NCBI GenBank assembly: GCA_963575745.1
Contig: CAUYUJ010022073.1
Coordinates: 1 to 64,000 of the forward strand
Direction of reading: 5' to 3'
Length of the DNA stretch: 64,000 nt
Source: Prorocentrum cordatum
Taxonomy: Eukaryota > Sar > Dinophyceae > Prorocentrales > Prorocentraceae
A program made the translations under genes and the position numbers. Below are positions 21,579 to 31,300 of this stretch, in pieces. Every line of letters starts with the position of its first letter. Positions within the stretch are counted from its first letter, which is position 1. The notes below the pieces were generated by a model, which worked only from the letters and a program-made list of their open reading frames with translations, searched no databases and was not told the DNA's origin.

Positions 21579-22199
21579 CTAAACTCCACGCCCAGCATAT
21601 CCTTTCGCCATACTCTCGGCATGAAGTTGCGCGGCGATCTGCGTGTCTTCAAGAGTGAAAGGTCGACGGTCGCGCTCAATCCTGAGGCGAGCAATCTGTT
21701 CCCAAAAGACAGGGCACTCTTGGAAGCGAAGGGCAACGTTCGCATAGGGATGGTATAAATGACCCTCGACATCCCCTGGATCCACATCGGGGCCTGCCAT
21801 GCGGCATTCCTTGGACGAAGGTGATCCACGCTCGAGCAACTTATTGTACCTACTTTCTGCCTTAGCGGCAAGCCCCCGAAGGAAGTCTCCAACCCTCGCG
21901 GCGTCAGATCGCTGGCCTGCAAATACGATGGCAACGTCTTCGCGCGCGATTCACTCGGCGACGTCACGGTTCAGATTGGCGCAGATCCAGCTGTTGACGG
22001 CCGCGACGAACGCGACCCGCCCCCCGCCGATGTCGCCAAGGGCGGGAGAGATCGCGCGCATCTTACAAGCACGGTCGCTATCGTTAGCGGGAGGGTGGCG
22101 GAAGCATTTATCACAGATATGCTTTCCCGTTTGAATATCACTTGCTCCTGCTCGGATGAAAGTCTCAATGCGTTCGCGGGTGCCTCCACCGGCGCTCAT
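21579..22199 (-). pseudogene. Unidentified ORF interrupted by one in-frame TGA
   Basis: One minus-strand frame runs from 22199 to 21579 with a single stop, TGA at 21953-21951. About 207 codons read through it. The first part has a CxxC pair (HICDKC) and a further Cys (RACKM). The second part is charged and helical (AKAESRYNKLLERG, RRPFTLEDTQ). I do not recognise the family. Retention of one frame on both sides of the stop suggests a recently broken gene or a retroelement gag-like fragment. Confidence 0.35.
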
Positions 22200-23713
22200 G
22201 GAGAGCCCGGAATCGCGAAGAGCCTGATCGGGGATCGAATGAGCGCCGTCGGTTGCAAGATCGGCCGAGAGAAATCCAAATCCTCTGCCAGTCGTCCGAT
22301 CGGGAAGATCACCTGCCGATCTATTTCCGGGGGGCTGGCGCGCCGAGGCGGTGCCAGGATGCTCGGCGACGATATGCTTCGCCTTTCCGCTGGGCCTGGC
22401 ATCCTTCGCAACCTCCTCATCGCCCCCCAGGCCGTCGTCGGAATCAGCGCGAAGTACCTCGACGATTTGTTCCTGTATGGGGGCAGCAGCAGAAGCAGAG
22501 CTTCACGGGTCAGGCGCGGGCCCTGGGGCCACGGATGGGCGCGGCGCATCGCCGGCGTTAGCCTCAGAAATATGAGCGCCCAGTCGAAGTGAGTCGGCAA
22601 TCTCCGCATCCGTCTGAGCGGTGTTCAAGGGGAACTCAGATTGCAAGCAACCCTGGAATTTCCAATATGACGCCAACGTGTTTTCCCACAAGATATCGTA
22701 AGGCAATGAGTCCTGGATGATTACAGTGAATATCCACGTGGGAGTTTCAACCAAGCGCTATGTGGCGTTGGTCCAGATGGCTGCATACGTGGTGGATATC
22801 AAATGGACTCAGCTATGTTCAGCTTCGTACTCGTAATCAAAGTGCCAAGTGGGAGTCTGCACGAGTTGTATGTGGCTACAAAGATCTGGTAACTCCACCG
22901 CCCATGGTTTGCGGCAGTCAAACTCTACGGCGTAATTCCTCATGTCCGCATTGAAGCAGAAAAGTATATCGACATGAATAGCAAGCGTAAGTGACATCGA
23001 TGTGCTTTGCAACCTCACACGTCACTGTGTGGAGCGAATGTCCAGACATCCAATTGCAGATACCAGGTTCCTCTGCTGTCTGAAGCACGGTAGCCGAACC
23101 AGGATCGTTAGCCGAAAAATCAAGTGGGTCGATGATCGGGAAAATGGATATATTCTCGTCCGCCTGGACATCCTGATCGTCATATTGGTCCATCTGCGTG
23201 GGTTGAGCATCGTGTGGCACGGGTGCTTCCACTGGCGCATCAACGACTGATTATGCGATGGGGCTGCCAGAGTGCTCGTCCATGTCGTACTGTGACAAAT
23301 TGGCATGCGTCTCATCGGCGAGATCAGCATAACGACGATATGCGAACTTGACGCCGCTCTGTTCATTGCCGCGATCATATTACCACACGTTGAACTAAAG
23401 TGGTCCCTAACCGCGAAGCGGTATTTGAACAGCAATATAGTTGCCGACGTGGACCAGATCGATGATAAGGCCAAACAGCTGCCAACTTGCCAAGTGCATG
23501 GCATTCTTGAAGTCCGAATTTAGCCACGGTGCGTTGAAAGCTCTGCACCGAGAGTTACCCCAAGGTCGGGCAAAGATGAAGTCGCCAATCTGGATATTGG
23601 TGTACCTTCGACCTCGTTGCCAGCAGGCATGTGAAAGCTCTGGTGCCAGCGGTTCCTAATATTGCTCCTTGCAGGTCTGCACGATGTTCCACCACTTCTC
23701 GGCGTTCGCAAGG
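22200..23713. other. No recognisable gene
   Basis: Short open frames exist on both strands but none has a domain. The base composition is less GC-rich than the neighbours. I see no repeat or structural RNA. Confidence 0.4.
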
Positions 23714-24493
23714 TCATCGGCCGTCTCCTGCAAGACTCTCGTGGGTGGCTGCTCTTGTTGAGTCGCATCCTGCGTGGACGCGAGTCTTCACACCGGCGCT
23801 GGTGTCCGCGGGCACAGCGCAGGCGGCCGCACATGTACCAGCTGTAGCGGCAATGTATGTATCCAGGCGAAGAACGCCGTGGAGGTCGGCGTCAGCATTC
23901 GCAGGCGCGGCTGCCTGCGCGGGCCGCGCGACTGCGGGCGTCATCGGAGGCGGCGGTTGCCTGGCAACAGCAGGACTGCTTGCACTAGACTGCGCAATCG
24001 CTGGGATCTGCGCGGGCGCTGGCGGCGGCGTTGGGGGCATGGGTCGAGACATGCGTCTCGCCGCATGTGTTGCCACCGGCACAATGTCACAAACTTCGCG
24101 CTGACTCCGCGGTTCAGGAAGCTTTTCCAGCGGTGGGCAGGCCTGGGGTTCACCGCGCTCTGGGCGGAGGACCATACCCCCAACGGTACGGATGGCGAGA
24201 ATGGTACCTCGTGGAATGGTCAGCGGGCACGTGGTGGCGCCCTGCTCTCCATGCCAGAACTCACAACCTGCTGCGGTAGCGGTTTTCTTGTCAATGACGA
24301 TGTCGACCTGCTTCTTCTCGCGGTCGAACTTGCAGCCGCGAAGCTTGGCACGAGGGTTCGGCGCGTCCTGAAACACAAAAGGAAACGGAGCTGAAGACCT
24401 TCCCTCCGAGTCATACGTGCAGCGCCATAGCCAGGACTGATACCATACGAAGTAATGGTCTTTCCAGTCACCATCGGTGATGACATGAGGCAA
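23714..24493 (-). CDS. Hypothetical protein, aromatic N-terminus and Pro/Ala-rich tail
   Basis: This 259-residue frame begins near MPHVITDGDWKDHYFVWYQ. Residues 1-140 look like a folded domain rich in Trp, Tyr and Lys, with three spaced cysteines. The rest is Pro/Ala-rich low complexity. It lies 85 bp downstream of a spliced-leader-like core, GCCATTTTGGCT (minus, 24589-24578). I do not recognise the family. The start is uncertain and it may be one exon of a larger gene. Confidence 0.35.
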   Translation of the reverse strand: MPHVITDGDWKDHYFVWYQSWLWRCTYDSEGRSSAPFPFVFQDAPNPRAKLRGCKFDREKKQVDIVIDKKTATAAGCEFWHGEQGATTCPLTIPRGTILAIRTVGGMVLRPERGEPQACPPLEKLPEPRSQREVCDIVPVATHAARRMSRPMPPTPPPAPAQIPAIAQSSASSPAVARQPPPPMTPAVARPAQAAAPANADADLHGVLRLDTYIAATAGTCAAACAVPADTSAGVKTRVHAGCDSTRAATHESLAGDGR

Positions 24494-24715
24494 GTACTTG
24501 ACGCCTGTTCATGATAACCGTTTCCATCCCACGTTCCAGGGCTGGCTCCAAACGCGCACGCAACTCTGACCACCAACAGCCAAAATGGCCAAAACATTAC
24601 ATCAAAATATCGGCCGTGAGTGTTACAACCGTCGCGCCAAACAAAGACCTGGAGACGTGCCTTATCGGCCTCGATGCGCAGGTGGAAGTAGCGTAGAACG
24701 GCGACGCTTTAGCAA

Positions 24716-25561
24716 TCACCTGCAGACTGCCAAAATTATCAAAGCTGTTGAACCTATCGCATGTGGGCTGCAACCGTTTGGGAATATGGTCCATGTCCGT
24801 TCTGTCCAAAGACGGTCTTCATCGACTGGTCGAACAAAGAGGCGGCGCTGCAAATTCCCCGCAATGCCATATCGCACGACCTCGGCCAGACGTGGGCGCG
24901 ACGATCGAGGAACTGGTTGAGTCCGTTGCGCCCCTGGTCGTCGCGGCGCAACGTCGTGGAAATCGACTTGCTGAACTGCTTCGTCGTTCCAAAGAAGTGA
25001 TGGGGTGCCCCCGCCCCGCGAACAGGTGGCCCCAGTTGTTGTGTTTTTCACATGACAAAACGTGACACAGTCGCATTCGGGCGCGTGCAATGTCAGAGTG
25101 GTCGCATTGTAAGCGATCGATGTATTGCTCATCCATTGCGCACGCGGCATAACTGCCATGCCCCCGCAGCGCGGGCACCCAAGAATAGGGGTCACATGTC
25201 TTCTTTCGGATGCAGCATTCCCTTGGCGTGCAATAAATTCCGCAATTGCCCAAAATATCTGCCCCGGGCTCGCATTGGGATTGATCGCGGCAACATGCGC
25301 GGCCATCGCTGCGGGCTGGGGCGACGCCGCTGACACCGCGGAAACAGCGGCGTCAGCGGGCGTTGCCAGCGGCGCGCCGTCGCCCACGGCAGTCATAGAC
25401 GGCTTGCGAAGCGGAGGCGCAGGTGGAGCATTGGGCTTCGCAAGGAGAAGCGGCGGCGGCGGGCGCAGCGGCGGCGGCGGCCGCGCGGGCGCAGGCGCGG
25501 CGGCGTCTTCGGGCGGCGGAGGGCGCTTTGGCGGAGGCGGCGGACACCGCAATGACAACAA
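24716..25561 (-). CDS. Hypothetical protein with polyproline N-terminus and CxxC cluster
   Basis: A 281-residue frame. The first 60 residues are almost entirely Pro/Arg/Ala. Around residues 125-175 are a CPRCGG knuckle and a later C-D-C...C-H cluster, suggesting a small zinc-binding domain. The C-terminus continues in another frame (24754-24951), so an indel or intron is likely. The function is unknown. Confidence 0.35.
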   Translation of the reverse strand: MLSLRCPPPPPKRPPPPEDAAAPAPARPPPPLRPPPPLLLAKPNAPPAPPLRKPSMTAVGDGAPLATPADAAVSAVSAASPQPAAMAAHVAAINPNASPGQIFWAIAEFIARQGNAASERRHVTPILGCPRCGGMAVMPRAQWMSNTSIAYNATTLTLHAPECDCVTFCHVKNTTTGATCSRGGGTPSLLWNDEAVQQVDFHDVAPRRPGAQRTQPVPRSSRPRLAEVVRYGIAGNLQRRLFVRPVDEDRLWTERTWTIFPNGCSPHAIGSTALIILAVCR

Positions 25562-27892
25562 TTGGTAGGGGGGGTCCTCGCTTGGTGGCGGGGATGGCGG
25601 GCCGCCCTCGTTCTTTCTGCGTCTGCCCGCGCGCTGGAGATTGGTCGTACCTCATCAACGAACTGCTGCGGTACAAGCCCCGTCGTAGCGCGGCAAATTT
25701 GAAACGCCATGGAAACGCATTTCTTCAAATAATCACGCTCGGGCGATGACCATGCACCCCAAATCTCGGGTTAGTCGTTGATCAAGCCATTGCCTCTGGA
25801 AAATTCTGGAATAGGAATTACAAACATCCATTCCGCGGCCGAGGAAACTGATTTGCCATCCCCCTCCCTCCCGTAGGCAGATGTCTCAGGCTCTCAGGGG
25901 CTTGGGCCCAAGGGGCCGGAGCATCAGAAGGAAGACTCGGCGCGGGCGTCACCGCCGGCCGGGGTTGGGAATGGCATGAGCCGTAGCTTGCATGGACAGC
26001 AGGGCGTTGCTCATCCACCAAACCATCGCATGTTGGCCAAGTGCCTGCGTCTGCAACGCACTGAGGCCATGATGACGTTGCTAGTGCGTGGATTGCCCCA
26101 GGCGCACGCGAAGAGCTCGGCGCAATTCGAGAGCCTCGTTGTGCCCCCGATAGCCCGTGACAGGTTTAATCAGGGGATGGCGGAACGGAAATGGTTGGCT
26201 CGCCAAAGACATTGGAACTGCACTCAGGTTGCGCACCGTAGCACCACGCATGACTTGCAACGTCAGGTGAACGAAATTGTGATCATTCTTGGTGGCGCGC
26301 CAAGCATTGGCAAGAGGGCGATCCTGTGTTTCTATCCATTGTTCCTCGGGTAGATCTGCAATACCTCGGCCTGCGAACATGGAGATGATCTCTGCGGTGA
26401 GGGTGTTGAAGGTATCACCAGGGTCCCACTGTGCAGCCTTGCTAAGGCCCATGACAGTGGGGTTGCGAAAATGGTTCATCACATCATAGCAACGTGATAT
26501 GTCCACTTTGACGTGTCGAGGCAAGCATGAAACCACTCCCTGGCGCGTGGGTACGAACTGCTCATGGTACTTGGCGGATAAACCTCTGTGGGCGCAGGTC
26601 CATGCGCTTGCCATCTCAAGCTATGTCGTTGGCGCTCCACCGGGGGAAAGCACTGAGGCCTCTCTGAAAATGCTTGTGTTTGACATGTGCGGGGAAGCTG
26701 TCCACCCAGCGATTCCCGATGACTTCGTTCCTGTCACGGTATCCATCGAAATTACCGGCCATGAGATGAGCTCTGGCTTGACGTATGATTTCGATGATGT
26801 CCTTATGTTATTTGTTACCTGGGTCCGCGGAGGCCGCGATGATGTCGAGTTGAAGGCGCAATTATCCACGATGCCTTTATCGCGCGGCAGCTGGGCCAAA
26901 GACGCAGGTGCCCCCGCCGACATCAGGCTACAAATGTAAATTGCAACCAATGGAAAATCATCTATCAACCAAAAACTATTGCAGGTAGTCATTCTCCTGC
27001 ACGGCCCGCAATAGGATATCATCGCGCATCCAGACATTGAAGAACGAGTGCAGCACCTCACTGGCGCTGGAACTCACGCATCCAAGGGCAACGCAGGCTT
27101 GGATACATCCACGATATGCCTGTGCAGTCGTGGGTCGTTCAAGTCGTCGATGCCCTGACAGGGCGTTTTCTTCTCTATGATGTTGCTGCTCTTGCCCTGC
27201 ATGATGCAGATGGAATCGCTGTGCAAATCTACCGATTTGACAGGCATGTCCATCAGGCCCTAGAGCTTGGACGACGGAGAGTCCAAAGTCCTCATGTAAA
27301 ATGAGAGCCCAACCATTGCCGCTGACTTCGTCTCGAGGCAACGACCAGATGCAAACGCTGACCAGCTCGGTGGAGGAGCGGTCGGATCGCCCTCGAAGAT
27401 GTCGTCACATCCGAAACTGCCAGCGTCTTTGCCTGGAGGCGCGTCACTGGCGCGGGGCATGTTGGGCACCCATGGCTTCCAACTTGAATCAAAATTGCGC
27501 CACGACTTCGTCAGGGGAACGCGCCGCCAGCTACGGGCGCTGCCACTGGCACTGGCAGATATTCAGCCCCCCCGAATCCTCCACATGAAATCACCCATGG
27601 CGACGTTTTCATCATATTTGCGGGCGCCTGTCAACTCGTGGAAGACGCGGCAGCATGTCTTCTGCAGCGCCTCGGCAACTCTACCCACGTGGCCAGCCAT
27701 GTCGGATGCCCATGGTGCAGCGGGCGGCTTCAAGGGCATATTCGCACCGTCTCGAGAGAAAGTGGAGACGTTGACTGACATGAGGCCATGCAGTGACAAG
27801 CATGGCGGTATAGGGTTCTCGGCGTAGTATGCCTCATGGCTGTCTTTCCTGAAGATTGGCCAATGGGAACATCGCCATGGCACGCGAAGAAT
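25562..27892 (-). other. Unrecognised flank of the YR element with minus-strand ORF fragments
   Basis: Frames at 26081-26614 (177 codons), 26976-27341, 27260-27469 and 27563-27883 look more protein-like than the other strand but lack known domains. The frame at 27883-27563 becomes continuous with the open frame at 39062-38392 when the YR element is removed, so this may be the interrupted host locus. It may also be the decayed tail of the copia element at 38911-43322. Confidence 0.35.
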
Positions 27893-28050
27893 ATTCTCCC
27901 GCTCGCGCGCTAGCGAGCTGTCTCCGAGCGCGGCCGCGACGTGCGCGCGCGGGGCGGCCCAAAATGGGCAGGCCCGTCCCGCGCGCTCATGCCGGGGCGC
28001 CGCGCGTCAGGCGGGGGAGTCCGCCTGCTCGCCGTCGACGGCGAGGCAGC
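27893..28050 (-). repeat. Split direct repeat B2 (3' end of the YR element)
   Basis: The 158 bp are identical to B1. Its outer end is ATTC (27893-27896), matching the outer end of A1. A 34-bp spacer separates it from A2. Confidence 0.92.
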
Positions 28051-28084
28051 GCCCATCAGCCTTAGATTGGGAGAGGAGGGAGGG

Positions 28085-28142
28085 GGGCAGAGAAGCTGCG
28101 GAGACAGCAGGAGCTTGCTCACAGAGAATAGAAGAGGCATTC
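28085..28142 (-). repeat. Split direct repeat A2
   Basis: Identical over 58 bp to A1 at 38334-38391. It overlaps B1 by four bases (ATTC, 28139-28142), which is the joint a circular intermediate would leave. Confidence 0.92.
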
Positions 28143-28296
28143 TCCCGCTCGCGCGCTAGCGAGCTGTCTCCGAGCGCGGCCGCGACGTGCGCGCGCGGGG
28201 CGGCCCAAAATGGGCAGGCCCGTCCCGCGCGCTCATGCCGGGGCGCCGCGCGTCAGGCGGGGGAGTCCGCCTGCTCGCCGTCGACGGCGAGGCAGC
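28139..28296 (-). repeat. Split direct repeat B1
   Basis: The 158 bp are identical to 27893-28050 (offset 246). It lies 11 bp past the ORF3 stop. Confidence 0.92.
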
Positions 28297-28307
28297 CATA
28301 CCCGTGC

Positions 28308-31300
28308 TCAAGGACCTTGCGAAGTGACAAGGTTTCGGCGGGCGGCCGCAAGTAGGGCAGGCCAAGCGGCGGGGCCGACTTGGAGAAATGAAGCGACAAG
28401 GCGGTCGCTGGCGGTGGCGAAGAACAGGATTCGCGCCCGTGCGGGCACGGGCAGCGCAGCAAGAACTGTGGAAGCGGCGGCGGCTTGCAGGTAGCGCTCA
28501 GCACTGGAAGCCTGACGCCAACGCCCTCGCCAGAAGACGCGAGGGACGTCTTCCGTAGCGATATAGAAGTCTGTTGCGCCAGAGCCCCGCAGACATGCGG
28601 GCGTCAGGTTGAGCCCCTGACCTGCTTTGGCAAGAGGGACGCCCAGGGCCGAAAGCAAATGATTCCACCGAGTACGGAAGCCGCTCGCACCGAAAGGGGC
28701 GAGAGGATCGGTGGAAGCCAACCGCCCAAACACTTGATTCAGAATCTTCACCGTGCCCCGATCGGAGCAGCGAGCATGCTGCGTCGGGTACGTTCTCCTG
28801 GTCTTTGGAACAAGAATCGAGAGAAAAGCATCCCCTTCAACTTCGAGGCGGTCGCAAGGAAGCGACAAGTCACAGCGGCGTGACGCCAGCAGCTCGCCAG
28901 GCCTGAGGAACATCGTGAAGCCCATGAGCAGCAAGGCCGCCATCACAGGCCAGTCCCAGGCGAAACAGAGACCGACCATAGCGCGCAGCAGAGCGCGAGG
29001 TAAGGGCGGGCGGAGCTTTGGCGGCTCCGCGAGCTTCCATTGTTTCGCTACGTCCCAAGCTTCTGTTAGAAAGGCCTTCCAATGCGGATGAGCGCTCTGG
29101 ATTCCCAAGATGGCATGAACCAGAATATAATGAGGGAAACCTGCATCATGAAGCCACACGCCGAAGGTCGCGAGGAAACGGGCGAGAAGTATCCCGCTAC
29201 GGTAAAGAGTGGCGGGCGGCACGCCAGTGTGTTCTGCTAACCACAGTTCGAACGCATCAATCGATCTCGAGCGACGATCGAGATACGCGGAGGTGAGGTG
29301 AGAATCGCGCACGAAGGGAGTGCGCGGAGGGCGAGCGGGCGCGGAAGGCGCAGCCCGACTAAGCCCTTGGCCTGCGGTCGGCGCCGCGGCTCCCAGAGAG
29401 ATGCAGAGGCCGCAGACGCACCACAGGATGAGCGCAGGGCGGCCAGGGCTGGGAGAGCTGATCAGCGTGGCGGCCCTCCTGCTCCTGGACGCGTAGAAGG
29501 GCGGAACGAGGGTGTCCCGCCCGTCGGTCTCGAACCCCGACGCCTCCGCCAGCATCGCCCGCGCCGAGGTGAAGGATCCGCCCATGTTACGGTGAGCACG
29601 GCGAGCCCCTGCTTCGATCTCGGCGGGCAGAGCGCCCCCTCCCTCGAGGGTCGCCCAGTCAAAGGGCGGGCGCGGCTCGGCGCGCGCAGCTGCGGCCGAT
29701 TCGGCGAGCTCGGAACGAGCTGCCGAGGACGTGAGGCCCGAATGATGTGGAACGGGCACCACCTCCGCGAACGCGTCGAGGATCTCGGACGGAGGGGAAT
29801 GAGATCCCCACAGCGCTGCTGGGATGGCGCCGTGACCGTCCTGCACGTGGTACAGAAGGTCGAAAAGGCAGGCCAACTTGCCCGCGCGCCTCCTGTGCTC
29901 GATCTTTGAGCCGAGCCCGATGCCACGGATGGCGCCCGCCCCCATGGCTTGGAGGTCAGCGCCCGCGGGGATAGCCTCGGGCTCGACGGCGGCCACGTAA
30001 GGATGCAACCACGAGGCTTCGTCGATCGGCTCGGCGCCGCCTGTCTGAAACAGGCGCTTATAGGCGTGCAAGGCCTGCAGGAGGCAGTGCAGGTCATCTC
30101 TGCCCTCGGGCTCGGCGGCCCCTGCGGGTGCGAAAGACCTCAGCCACGACGCCGCGCTCTGGAAGGCAGCTTGCCAGGCGGGTCCCCACCTCACCACTGT
30201 GACCTTCTCACCGCCGAGGTTGAGACGCCACGCTAGGGCGGTGGCGGCCCCTGGAGGCAAGGGCTGCTCAACGGCCGCGGAGGCCGTGCGCCGCGCTGCG
30301 AAGGCTGCAGCCGCGGCGCTCCCAGCGTCGCCGCTGTGGGAGCCGCTGGGATGCAGCTCGTGCCCTGAATCTCGGCCAGGCGCGGGGCCGCTCGAAGACC
30401 CCCTTTCCTCGGCGGCACGCCCTCCGCCCTGCGGGGCCGCAACAGCATCGCTGGAGGAGCGCGTGCCTACCGAAGACTGAGGGGCCTGAGCAGCGGAGTC
30501 CGCGCGGGAGCTGCCTGCGTGGGCGTCGCCCGAGCTCGCACCATGGCGGGACGTGGCTGGCCGCTGCGCAGTAGCGGGGCTCGGGCGCCGCTTCGGAGCG
30601 ACTCGAGGGGAGCGCACCTCGCGACGCCGAGGCGACGTCGCCTGACGCGAAGGCGCGCGAGAGGAGCCGCGCGCGACGGCCCGACTAAGCCCCTGGCCTG
30701 CGGCCGACGCGCGGGGTCGCGACGCCGCACGCCCACCAGAGTGGTGAGGGGGCGGCGGCGGCGGCGGGGGCACGGGCCGCGGCGTCTCGGAGCCTACACG
30801 CGTGCCGCGGCCCCGAGAGCGGCTGCGAACCGAGGCGTGAGCGGCGGGCGGAGAGGCCCCCGAGCGGCGAGGGAAGGCCGCCTGCAGGCGGCGGAGGACC
30901 TCGGGGTTCAGGCCCGCCACGACGCGCTCGAGGTCCATCGAGGAGTCTGCGAGGGCACTCAGCACGACGTCCTCGAGCTCCGTCGGAGAGTCCTCGTCGC
31001 ACGCGGGCTCCGCTCTCGAGCGGCTGCGAACGCTCGCGGGCGGGGACCCGTCAGGAGTGTGCGGGCCCTCCGATGCCTCCCCCGCAGGCGGCTCCGACGG
31101 CTCCTCGGGCGAGATCGGGCCGTCGACGGGAGGCGACGAGCAGCCCCCCGAGGGAGAGGTGCGGTCGGTCCCGTACGGGTTTGGAGACCGCGTACGGCTG
31201 CGGGCAGGGCTGCGGCTCCGCGGTGGGGAGCCCACTCCCGCGGCGGAGCTGGGGCGTGCCGCGCCTGCCCAGCGGCGCGCATTGGCAGTGCGACGCGCCC

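Noticed and set aside
27893-28296. Simple tandem duplication at the 3' end of the YR element
   Set aside because: The 58-bp segment between the two 158-bp repeats recurs at the far 5' end (38334-38391), which a simple duplication does not explain but split direct repeats do.
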